NCBI GenBank assembly: GCA_964489555.1
Contig: CAZAZF010000002.1
Location: forward strand, 1 to 64,000
Direction: 5' to 3'
Length of the DNA stretch: 64,000 nt
DNA from: JAAZGD01 sp964489555
GTDB taxonomy: Bacteria > Bacillota > Clostridia > Peptostreptococcales > Anaerovoracaceae
The notes beneath the pieces are model-generated. The model was given only the letters and a program-made list of their open reading frames with translations, ran no database searches and was not told the DNA's origin. A program made the translations under genes and the position numbers. Each line of letters begins with the position of its first letter. The first letter of the stretch is position 1. This document shows, one piece after another, positions 8,746 to 16,549 of the stretch.

Positions 8746-8805
8746 CATGACAAATGGGGAATAGTCTCTGATTCGAATTCATCGAATCTCATTTTTCGTT
8801 TTTCA

Positions 8806-8814
8806 TGATATAAT
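8806..8814 (+). promoter_or_regulatory. Extended -10 element before the racemase gene
   Basis: TGATATAAT is a perfect TATAAT with an upstream TG. It lies 53 bp before the racemase ATG. No clear -35 is present, which is usual for extended -10 promoters. Confidence 0.5.
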
Positions 8815-8866
8815 ATTAATGGTAATAAGAGGCAGGAGCGTTTGAGATGCTATTTGGAGGAGAGAG

Positions 8867-9568
8867 ATGATGAAAACCATAGGATTAATCGGTGGAATGA
8901 GCTGGGAAAGCACGGTAACCTACTATAAGATTATGAATCAAGAGGTAAAAAATCGTTTAGGAGGCTTTCATTCTGCAAAGATTCTTTTATATAGTGTTGA
9001 CTTCGCCGAGATTGAGGAATTACAAAGACAGGGGGAGTGGGAAAAGAGCGGGGAGTTATTGGCGGATGTGGCCCAACGGCTAGAGCAGGCTGGTGCAGAC
9101 ATGATTTTGATTGGTACCAATACCATGCACAAAGTAGCGCAGCAAGTGAGAGAATTGATCCGAGTTCCTCTAATACATATTGCAGAAGCTACGGCAGACG
9201 AATTACACCGTCATAACATCAAAATAGTAGCGCTACTTGGGACTAAATATACCATGCAACAACAATTCTACCGGGGCAAACTAGAAGCGGCAGGATTAAC
9301 CGTGTTGGTTCCAGATGAAGAGGAAATGGAACAAGTCAACCATATCATTTTTCAAGAACTCTGTATGGGCATACAATCCACTTCATCAAAAGAAGTGCTT
9401 CTATCTGTAGTGGGTAAGCTGGCTAAAAAAGGAGCGGAAGGTGTGATTTTAGGCTGTACAGAATTGGGCCTGTTGCTTCAACAGGAGGACAGTCATTTGC
9501 CCCTTTTCGATACTACCAGAATTCATGGGCAAGCGGCAGTGGAACTAGCATTGGGAAGTATTATATAA
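8867..9568 (+). CDS. Aspartate/glutamate racemase family protein
   Basis: Opens with KTIGLIGGMSWESTVTYY, the usual N-terminus of the aspartate racemase family. The first catalytic position reads GTNTMHK, with Thr in place of Cys, and the second is GCTEL with Cys197. The Thr/Cys pair is the arrangement described for E. coli YgeA (L-aspartate/glutamate-specific racemase), so this enzyme is probably YgeA-like rather than a two-cysteine racemase. It likely makes D-amino acids in the cytoplasm. GGAGAGAG precedes tandem ATGs; if the second ATG is used, the Thr is residue 83 as in YgeA. Confidence 0.85.
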   Translation: MMKTIGLIGGMSWESTVTYYKIMNQEVKNRLGGFHSAKILLYSVDFAEIEELQRQGEWEKSGELLADVAQRLEQAGADMILIGTNTMHKVAQQVRELIRVPLIHIAEATADELHRHNIKIVALLGTKYTMQQQFYRGKLEAAGLTVLVPDEEEMEQVNHIIFQELCMGIQSTSSKEVLLSVVGKLAKKGAEGVILGCTELGLLLQQEDSHLPLFDTTRIHGQAAVELALGSII

Positions 9569-9651
9569 TAGTCCGATAATTTTTCGGGAACCTTTTTATG
9601 GTTGTTCCGTCTACGATATGAGAATAAACGGAACCCGTGGGAGGAGATTTT

Positions 9652-10350
9652 ATGAAGAAAATAGTAGTTGTATTGTTGGTGTTGGGCTTGATACTTTCTG
9701 TTGTTGGAACGGCTTTTGGAGAAGCTGCCTTGTCGAAAGATATTTTGGAGGATTCACCCATCGAATGGACGGCCTCTTATGAGGGCCAAACCATCGACTT
9801 TGATGTGGCTCCCCAAAAGATTAATGGAATCACTATGTTTCCATTGCGAGCCATGTTAGAGGAGATGGGATATGCGGTGAAATGGGATGGAGCAAGCCGG
9901 TCTGTGGAAATATCAAAGGATGCACAGTGGACAAAGATTACCATTGGTGAGAATTTATACTTTAAGAATAAGATGGCACCAACATCTTTGAGCCATGCTC
10001 CCGTATTGGTAGAAAATCGAACATTGGTTCCGGCAGAGTTCTTCCCCGTTATACTGGATAAGGGGTTGGAAATCCAAAAGAATCATGTTGCCTGGTATGA
10101 AGAGGAATATGCGATCCATAGCGGGAAGGTGAAGGAAATCACTTACGGGGAAAAGGGTGAGATTACTGTATTAATTGCAACGGATTTGGAAAATAGAGAT
10201 CCGGATTTCGACTTAGTTATTCACACTTCCGAAGAGTCCACCATTTACAATGTGGCATTGAAGGAAGGGGAGTTTATTCACTGTGTATGCAGCCCAATTA
10301 TGCTGTTGAGCATCCCGGGGCAGACCGGAGGGTATATACTTTATAAGTAA
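9652..10350 (+). CDS. Exported copper-amine-oxidase-N-like domain protein
   Basis: A signal peptide (MKKIVVVLLVLGLILSVVGTAFG) is followed by a stalk domain of the copper amine oxidase N-terminal type: INGITMFPLRAMLEEMGYAVKWDGASRSVEISKD, then LVENRTLVPAEFF. No catalytic amine oxidase domain is present; clostridia often use this fold alone as a surface module. The last ~100 residues have no domain I recognise. ATG 9652 is chosen over an upstream GTG because GGAGG lies within the extended N-terminus. Confidence 0.78.
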   Translation: MKKIVVVLLVLGLILSVVGTAFGEAALSKDILEDSPIEWTASYEGQTIDFDVAPQKINGITMFPLRAMLEEMGYAVKWDGASRSVEISKDAQWTKITIGENLYFKNKMAPTSLSHAPVLVENRTLVPAEFFPVILDKGLEIQKNHVAWYEEEYAIHSGKVKEITYGEKGEITVLIATDLENRDPDFDLVIHTSEESTIYNVALKEGEFIHCVCSPIMLLSIPGQTGGYILYK

Positions 10351-10383
10351 TTATATCAAGAGGTCACCTTGTTTTATGCCAAT

Positions 10384-10458
10384 AAAAAAGGACCCGTAAT
10401 ATTGAACGTGACCCCCAAAGTCTAACTTTTGGGGGTCATATCATTTGAGGGTCTTTTT
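10384..10458. terminator. Nested bidirectional terminator
   Basis: An inner hairpin pairs GACCCCCAAA with TTTGGGGGTC at 10410-10436. An outer stem pairs AAAAAGGACCC near 10385-10394 with GGGTCTTTTT at 10449-10458. T-tracts lie on both strands, so it can serve the converging genes on either side. Confidence 0.75.
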
Positions 10459-10466
10459 AAAATCGT

Positions 10467-12599
10467 TCATTCAACCAACGGGTACATAGCCGATTTGGGA
10501 ACCAGTTCGTACCCTAGAGAATTGCTTTCCCATAACATCCATATGGAGGCACCTAGTCCGAAATCTGCGTACTCAATGCTTACTCGATATTTTTCGCCAA
10601 TAGTGACAGGGAAAGTATAAGAATAAATCACTTGATTATTCCAATTCCATTGGTCGATGACCAAATCGTCATTAATTCGGACTCTTAATCCATCGTCTAC
10701 CAAAAAGTGCAGGGTTAAATTTTCCGTAAATTTTGCTTCCAAATAGCCATCCATTTTTCCGTAGAAAGCATCTGAGGTAATGGTGCCCGGGGCTCCCTGG
10801 AACCATGAATAGAAAATTTGATCTATGGTTTCATATTTTGTGCTATAGTCTATGTTTCCCAAATTGTCCATTTCGTAAAACACATTATTAAATCCAATGC
10901 CTTGTTTTGGTACTAAATTATAATACTGTGGAGTAATATAGTTTTCATATATTTCTTCTATTATAAAATTGGTTTCTGGGATTATAGTCATTGGGGTGTT
11001 CTCAGATTCCCAGAACAAGAACATGGCGGCATACAATGGTAACTGTTGGTATTCTACAAGGATAGGATAGAGAGAACCGGCTTCCAAATAGACGGGGTTT
11101 TCCGCAATACTATATTCTAAATTGAGCAACCCCCAATTATCTATCAACTTGGTTCCGTTCACCGTTAGCCGAACTCCGTCATCGGAATAGGTTTTAAAAG
11201 TGTAATTTCCAGTTACCAAGGGCCGGATATAGCCTGTCCATCGGATTGAAAAAGACTCAGGCTCCATTACAGAAACAGGAGGTTCATAGCCAAAGTTAAA
11301 AGCAATATTCGAATCAATTCTTCGCATTCTTAAAGCAGAATCGTTTTCCAATGTGGCATCATCATAGTATTCTCCCAGTAAGCCATACAGGTAGCCTGTG
11401 GGAGGAGCTATCAACACAAAATGAGCAGTAATTTCAACATGGCCTGTCACACTTACATTGCCGGAACTATCGGGAACCATGGAGCTGTCATTGGCCGTAA
11501 AGTGGCTAAATACATACCCCGGATTTGCCGTTGTTTGAATGTTGATGGATTGGCCACCTGTAACCTCGGTATAGGTAGGCGTTACGGTTCCTGCTCCTAC
11601 AGGGTTCACCGCCACATTTACTGTATAAACCTGAGGCGGTTGTGGAAAAAGCTCGGATGGGATATTTAATGTGGAATAGTTGGCGTTATAAATGATTTTT
11701 GAACTTCCGGTCATATCCAAAGATTTTGCAACCAGCCGACCTTTGATTTCCGTGGATCCTCCCATGTTTGTAGAGGCGTTTGGAGCATACAATAATCCAG
11801 TGATCTTATCATTTCCTGGCAAGTTAACCTGGGTTGCATCAGTAATCAGGCTCCCATTTATATAGGTAAATCCATTAGCAGTAAATGAAGGAATGCCTTG
11901 ATAAATGACATTGGCATAGAGTGGATAGTTGGAATTCATTGGAATATAATCTTTTGACATAATGTATAATTGGCTCGGGTCCTCGTTTCCATTGATTAGA
12001 AGCATAGTACTACTGCCAATCACATCGTTTATATAAAGAAACAAAGTGTGGCTTCCCGTTATGTTCATTAATTTCCATTGGGAAAGATTCAGTTTGTCAA
12101 TTACAACGTGAATATCTCGGGTTGTTAAATCAAATATAATATCGTGATTTTGAGAAGTCACCTTAAATTCCCCGAAATGAGTGTTTTCGCTTACATGGAT
12201 AGCCATGTTTTCGTTGCTGCCAATCGGAATATAATTCTCAATGGCAGGAAATTCTGCCAGATTTGGGAATTGTTCTTCAAAAGTAGTCGTATTTAATTCC
12301 TGGCTTCTACTATCGAATCCGTCCCATCCCCATAATGGATAATTAAATGCAGTCCCGGTTTTATGGTAAAATGTTCCGGTGAAAGCAGGCGGGCCGCCGC
12401 CAAATGAAAGATCCCCATTTGCGGTATATAAATCGCCAACAATATTTCCACTGCCAGATAATCGACTAAAATTTCCGTTCAAGTAAACAGCCATTTGGTC
12501 AGGGTTTAGTTGAACGGTAGCCAATGTATGAGAAGGAACTCCTCCTATTAAGAAGAGTGCCACTAGAATCGATAATAAAATTCGAAATCGCTTACCCAT
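10467..12599 (-). CDS. Large exported PA14-domain surface protein
   Basis: 710 residues with a signal peptide (hydrophobic run ~8-27). Residues ~30-320 are beta-rich with repeated glycine motifs (FSRLSGSGNIVGDLYTANGD, LLYAPNASTNMGGSTEIKG) and resemble exported bactofilin- or DUF7305-like domains. Residues ~325-400 look like a divergent InlB B-repeat (GAGTVTPTYTEVTGGQSI). Residues ~405-535 are a PA14 domain (GLLGEYYDD, FKTYSDDGVRLTVNGTKLID). Residues ~560-705 are a second, diverged PA14-like unit (LHFLVDDGLRVRINDDLVID). PA14 domains bind carbohydrate, so surface glycan binding is plausible. There is no SLH anchor or LPXTG. Confidence 0.7.
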   Translation of the reverse strand: MGKRFRILLSILVALFLIGGVPSHTLATVQLNPDQMAVYLNGNFSRLSGSGNIVGDLYTANGDLSFGGGPPAFTGTFYHKTGTAFNYPLWGWDGFDSRSQELNTTTFEEQFPNLAEFPAIENYIPIGSNENMAIHVSENTHFGEFKVTSQNHDIIFDLTTRDIHVVIDKLNLSQWKLMNITGSHTLFLYINDVIGSSTMLLINGNEDPSQLYIMSKDYIPMNSNYPLYANVIYQGIPSFTANGFTYINGSLITDATQVNLPGNDKITGLLYAPNASTNMGGSTEIKGRLVAKSLDMTGSSKIIYNANYSTLNIPSELFPQPPQVYTVNVAVNPVGAGTVTPTYTEVTGGQSINIQTTANPGYVFSHFTANDSSMVPDSSGNVSVTGHVEITAHFVLIAPPTGYLYGLLGEYYDDATLENDSALRMRRIDSNIAFNFGYEPPVSVMEPESFSIRWTGYIRPLVTGNYTFKTYSDDGVRLTVNGTKLIDNWGLLNLEYSIAENPVYLEAGSLYPILVEYQQLPLYAAMFLFWESENTPMTIIPETNFIIEEIYENYITPQYYNLVPKQGIGFNNVFYEMDNLGNIDYSTKYETIDQIFYSWFQGAPGTITSDAFYGKMDGYLEAKFTENLTLHFLVDDGLRVRINDDLVIDQWNWNNQVIYSYTFPVTIGEKYRVSIEYADFGLGASIWMLWESNSLGYELVPKSAMYPLVE

Positions 12600-12657
12600 T
12601 TTTACACCTCACATTTCCGAAGAAGATGGAATGTTTTATCCGGTTACACACATCAGG

Positions 12658-13098
12658 TCATTTTGTGATGATCACAGTGCGAGAGCTTTCTTCCCATTGC
12701 ACATCCGCCCCAAGAGTTTCTGCTACAAAGCGGACAGGAACCATCGTCCGCCCAACCTCAATATAAGGAGCCGCATCCAATAAAACCATATGATCGGTTA
12801 TGCCATCATTAACTATAGCAAAAGTGCTTCCGATGGCCAGGAAAATGTACTTGTTGTGAGACCATACTTCTATGCTTCTGGAGCTGGCATTCCAACGTAT
12901 AGAGTTGTCGGAAACTCCCAATGCGTTGAACACGGCTCGAAAAGGAAGCATGGTTCTGCCGGAAACAATTGCTGCGGATGTTTCCGCTACAACGGGCTTT
13001 CCATCTACAAGTACAGAAACCGGCTGGCTTCCATAGGCAACTGAAAAGGAACCTATGATGAATGCTACACAAAGTACGGTAATAATAATTTTTCTCAT
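12658..13098 (-). CDS. Exported copper-amine-oxidase-N-like domain protein
   Basis: After a signal peptide (MRKIIITVLCVAFIIGSFSVAYG) the whole mature protein is one stalk domain: VDGKPVVAETSAAIVSGRTM, LPFRAVFNALGV, SIRWNASSRSIEV, VGRTMVPVRFVAETLGADVQW. It is a compact version of the protein at 9652. ATG 13098 is preferred over an upstream TTG because GAGGG lies just before it. It may be the minus-strand partner of the PA14 protein gene, 58 bp downstream. Confidence 0.8.
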   Translation of the reverse strand: MRKIIITVLCVAFIIGSFSVAYGSQPVSVLVDGKPVVAETSAAIVSGRTMLPFRAVFNALGVSDNSIRWNASSRSIEVWSHNKYIFLAIGSTFAIVNDGITDHMVLLDAAPYIEVGRTMVPVRFVAETLGADVQWEESSRTVIITK

Positions 13099-13286
13099 TT
13101 TCCCTCGGCGCCAAGCAACCTTAGACAAGTTAGACTCTTTATATACTTGGAAAGAATATATTTCTTTTGATTAAGTTATTATACACCAAAATATTCCATT
13201 GTATACATATATGTAACAAAAAAATCAAAATATTAAAAAAACGGGCTCATTCCGAAATTTTGAACATGAGAATAATTCCAATGTTA

Positions 13287-13316
13287 TTGACAGTCTAAAC
13301 GGAAATGTATTAGAAT
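13287..13316 (+). promoter_or_regulatory. SigA promoter of the selenoprotein peroxiredoxin gene
   Basis: A perfect TTGACA (13287-13292) is followed after 18 bp by TAGAAT (13311-13316). The predicted transcript begins about 35 bp before the ATG. The 13129-13286 stretch before it is AT-rich with no gene. Confidence 0.65.
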
Positions 13317-13357
13317 AAATGAAAGGTTTTTATCACTTAAGAAAGGAGCTGATAAGT

Positions 13358-13951
13358 ATGTTAGTTACAAAACAAGCACCGAATTTTTCCGGAATGGCAT
13401 TTCATGAAGGAAAAATGAAAAAGGTGTCCTTGGAAGATTATCGTGGCAAATGGGTAGTTGTTTGTTTTTATCCGGGTGACTTCACCTTCGTTTGACCTAC
13501 TGAAATCTCACACATAGCCGTGAGCTATGACGAATTGAAAGAAATGAATGTGGAGGTACTCTCTATTAGTACAGATAGTGTCTACTCTCACAAGATTTGG
13601 AATGAAACAGAACTCAGCAAGATGGTTGGCCATGATATTCCTTTCCCTATGGTTTCTGACCAGGGCGGGGCCATTGGAAGATTGTATGAAGTATATGACG
13701 AAGATGGCGGGGTGAACATTCGAGGAAGATTTTTAATTGACCCGGATGGTATCATTCAGGCCCAGGAAGTGCTCAGCCCTCCGGTAGGACGAAATCCGGA
13801 AGAGTTGGCTAGACAAATCAAAGCCTATCAGCATCATCAAAAGACTGGTGAGGTTATGCCTTCCGGTTGGACTCCCGGAGGACAGACATTGAAACCTTCT
13901 CCGGATTTGGCAGGTAATGTATGGAAGGAATGGACGCCACCCAAGAAATGA
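13358..13951 (+). CDS. prxU: Selenocysteine peroxiredoxin (in-frame TGA read as Sec)
   Basis: AhpC/Prx-family peroxidase that reduces hydrogen peroxide and organic peroxides. Starting at ATG 13358 (AAGGAG ten bases upstream), the frame runs through a TGA at 13493-13495, codon 46, exactly where the peroxidatic cysteine belongs: FYPGDFTFV-Sec-PTEIS. The thioredoxin-fold pattern then continues to a 197-residue product. A hairpin sits just after the TGA and selB lies 208 bp downstream, both supporting Sec insertion. The resolving-cysteine site of 2-Cys AhpC reads VMPSGW (Met167) instead of VCP, leaving Cys36 as the only cysteine. Automatic gene calling would truncate it to a GTG start at 13520. 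Confidence 0.9.
13513..13529 (+). promoter_or_regulatory. Candidate bacterial SECIS hairpin
   Basis: CATAGC (13513-13518) pairs perfectly with GCTATG (13524-13529) around a CGTGA loop that contains a G. The loop is about 24 nt after the TGA, within the range known for SelB-recognised bacterial SECIS elements. A competing CTCAC/GTGAG pairing overlaps it. Confidence 0.6.
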
Positions 13952-13987
13952 CGGGAGCGGGTCATTCATCATCGCTGTTAGAAACAT

Positions 13988-14025
13988 GGACAGATTGGTA
14001 TCATCAGAGCCGGTCTGTCCTTTTT
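13988..14025 (+). terminator. Rho-independent terminator after prxU
   Basis: GGACAGATTGG (13988-13998) pairs with CCGGTCTGTCC (14010-14020), including two G-T pairs, followed by TTTTT. It separates prxU from selB, so selB needs its own promoter. The 14026-14159 gap holds no tRNA-Sec. Confidence 0.8.
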
Positions 14026-14159
14026 ATAAGCAAAAGCAGAGGCTCCGAACCGTTTTAGAATGGAAACAGGGTGCTACTTGAATCCCATCATGAATTATGT
14101 CATCATTATACCAAGAATAGCGTCGAGAAGTGATATAGCATGGCAGACGTAGATTATAT

Positions 14160-16121
14160 ATGGAAGGGAATCGCAAAGTGGAGGATATCATAAAGCACGT
14201 TACCATGGGAACTGCCGGACACATCGACCATGGGAAAACAGCATTGGTAAAAAAACTGACGGGAACGGATACAGACCGTCTGGCGGAGGAAAAGGCTCGC
14301 GGCATGACCATTGATCTAGGTTTTGCTTTTCTTCCATTGCCTTCCGGAAATACCGTCTCCATTGTCGATGTGCCCGGTCATGAAAAGTTCGTGAAGACTA
14401 TGGTGGCAGGTGTAACCGGCATCGATTTTGTTATGTTGGTGGTGGCTTCGGATGAAGGAATAATGCCTCAGACCCAAGAACACATTGATATTTTATCTAT
14501 TTTGGGCGTGGATTCGGGGCTGGTGGCTTTGACCAAGGCGGACTTGGTAACCCGGAAAGAAATAGAACAAAGGAAGCTTGAAGTGAATGAAGCTTTGCAG
14601 GAGACTACTTTAAAAAATCTTGATATCATTCCGGTGTCTTCCTTGACCGGGGAGGGGGTAGATACCATCATTCAAAAGATAGACCAGTTAACTTTGACCA
14701 CCAAGGAACGTTCATATCAACAAGTGTTCAGACTTCCTGTAGATCGAGTGTTTACCATGACGGGCCATGGCACTGTGGTCACCGGTACCATTGCTGGCGG
14801 GAGAATTCAAAAGGGGCAGACTGTAGATCTACTTCCTCAAGGACTCACCTCCAAGGTGCGGAATATACAGGTTCGAAATCAAAGTGTGGAAGAAGGTGTG
14901 GCAGGGGATCGTTGTGCATTGAATCTGACAGGGATAGAAAAAGAGGATATACAGAGAGGCACGGTGGTAACAGAAAAAGGAAAGGTCTCTGCCCAAAGTT
15001 TATTGGATGCATTCGTTCACATGGCGCCGGGGGAAGAGCCTCTTGTTCATAATCAAAGAGTACATTTTCATACAGGCACCTCTTCGGTGATAGCGCGGAT
15101 TCGGATTTTGGGTAAGGAGGAAATACAGAGAGGAAATAGAGGATATGCTCAATTGCGGTTAGAAGAACCGGTTGTGGCTTTGCGCGGCGACCGTTTTATT
15201 CTCAGGTCCTATTCTCCAGTTCGTACTATTGGAGGAGGAATGGTATTACTTCATGCCACTCAGCATCGGAAACGATGGGACCAGAAAGCTTTGGACATCA
15301 TGGGTATGTTGGAACCGGGGAAAGAAGAAGAGTTGGTCCAATCTCTATTTCAACAGGCAAAAGGACCTGTCACCATTTCCGAATTGAAGGAAAAAATATT
15401 GGTTCCGGAAGAGAACCTCAGTTTGTTACTTGATGCTATGCAACAGGAAGGAAATATTCTGTTTCTGGAAAGTGCAAAGAGCTATGTCAGTAGAAGATGG
15501 TATGATGAATCATATGCAAGCATAGAAAAACAAGTGGGCGTTTATTTGAATAAATATCCATATCGGTATCGTATTCCTAGAGAAGAATTAAAAAGTAGAG
15601 TGTTTCCCAAATTGTCTTCAAAAGGAGTCTCAGACTTGCTGAAACACATGGAGATGGAATCAAAGCTTATGGTTCATGGAAACCAGATTGGGGTAAAGGA
15701 GAAAGAAAGAGTTCAAGAAATATTAGAACGAAAAGATGTGGGGCTAGTGCAAGAAGTCTTTTCGAAAGAGAGCTTTGTTGTATTGTCTATCCATTCGCTT
15801 CTAGAGGAAGTATCCTTAGATATAGTTTTAATGGAAGAAATCATTCGTTTCTTATTAAAGCAAAAGATAATTGTGGAAATCGGGGATGGGCAGTACACCA
15901 ATCCTGAAGCACTAAAGATGGCATATGAAAAAATGAGAAATTATTTGGATTCCAACCCCGCCATATCCGCCGCTCAACTTCGTGATTTATTAGAAACTGG
16001 TAGGAAGATAGCCATTTTGTATTTGGAATATTTTGACGAAAAGCAAATCACCATAAGGCAAGGGAATGATCGGGTGAAGGGTCCAAGGTATGATGAATTG
16101 GAGGAGGGAGCAGTAATATGA
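14160..16121 (+). CDS. selB: Selenocysteine-specific elongation factor SelB
   Basis: Carries selenocysteinyl-tRNA to UGA codons marked by SECIS hairpins. The G1 motif GTAGHIDHGKT, DVPGHEKF (G3) and TKADLV (G4) are intact. Two beta-barrel domains follow, and the C-terminal ~270 residues form the winged-helix array that reads SECIS RNA. At 653 residues it has the family's usual length. The start is uncertain: ATG 14160 has no clear ribosome site, GTG 14178 has AAGGGAA, and the usual SelB start just before KHV falls on an ATA at 14190 with GGAGG five bases before it. It overlaps the next gene by four bases. Confidence 0.95.
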   Translation: MEGNRKVEDIIKHVTMGTAGHIDHGKTALVKKLTGTDTDRLAEEKARGMTIDLGFAFLPLPSGNTVSIVDVPGHEKFVKTMVAGVTGIDFVMLVVASDEGIMPQTQEHIDILSILGVDSGLVALTKADLVTRKEIEQRKLEVNEALQETTLKNLDIIPVSSLTGEGVDTIIQKIDQLTLTTKERSYQQVFRLPVDRVFTMTGHGTVVTGTIAGGRIQKGQTVDLLPQGLTSKVRNIQVRNQSVEEGVAGDRCALNLTGIEKEDIQRGTVVTEKGKVSAQSLLDAFVHMAPGEEPLVHNQRVHFHTGTSSVIARIRILGKEEIQRGNRGYAQLRLEEPVVALRGDRFILRSYSPVRTIGGGMVLLHATQHRKRWDQKALDIMGMLEPGKEEELVQSLFQQAKGPVTISELKEKILVPEENLSLLLDAMQQEGNILFLESAKSYVSRRWYDESYASIEKQVGVYLNKYPYRYRIPREELKSRVFPKLSSKGVSDLLKHMEMESKLMVHGNQIGVKEKERVQEILERKDVGLVQEVFSKESFVVLSIHSLLEEVSLDIVLMEEIIRFLLKQKIIVEIGDGQYTNPEALKMAYEKMRNYLDSNPAISAAQLRDLLETGRKIAILYLEYFDEKQITIRQGNDRVKGPRYDELEEGAVI

Positions 16122-16549
16122 TGACGAAAGAAGCAGATACTATTCCGAAGAAAGAGGCGCCATCATTAGACCAATGGCTGAAAGAAGCAAAGACCCATCC
16201 GGATTCCCACAAGGTGGGGATGTACTTGACCCATAATGGTACCGTTCGGGAAACTCCCCGATCAATGGTTCGTGAGGGGGTGGATGATGGCTCCCGGGTA
16301 AAGGGGATGTTTTTTAGCTATGATGAGGAAAAGGTGGAGGCCGCTATTCAGAAGACTACCGAAAGGGAAGGGATATTCTATGTTAAGGTTTGGCTCAACG
16401 AAGGGGAGCTTGCATTGGGGGATGACATCATGTATGTGTTAATTGGTGGAGATATACGCCCCCATGTCATAGATGCTTTGCAATCCCTGGTAGGGACTAT
16501 AAAAACGGAGTGCGTGGTGGAGAAGGAGAAAAAGTATGAACAAGTATGA
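16118..16549 (+). CDS. MoaE-like molybdopterin synthase subunit
   Basis: Resembles the large catalytic subunit of molybdopterin synthase, which adds sulfur to precursor Z with MoaD. Visible MoaE features are THNGTVRETP near the start, GELALGDDIMYVLIGGDIRPHVIDALQSLV in the middle and IKTECVVEKE, the region of the catalytic lysines, at the end. No moaD is adjacent. The gene sits between selB and a flavin oxidoreductase with overlaps at both ends (4 and 14 bases). Molybdenum enzymes of clostridia often contain selenocysteine, which may explain the linkage. Confidence 0.75.
   Translation: MMTKEADTIPKKEAPSLDQWLKEAKTHPDSHKVGMYLTHNGTVRETPRSMVREGVDDGSRVKGMFFSYDEEKVEAAIQKTTEREGIFYVKVWLNEGELALGDDIMYVLIGGDIRPHVIDALQSLVGTIKTECVVEKEKKYEQV

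Noticed and set aside
8770..8788. GATTCG...CGAATC inverted repeat upstream of the racemase
   Set aside because: Six-base arms with a seven-base spacer in AT-rich DNA are likely to occur by chance.
13952..14159. Expected tRNA-Sec gene between prxU and selB
   Set aside because: No long acceptor stem or UCA anticodon arrangement is present; only a terminator was found.
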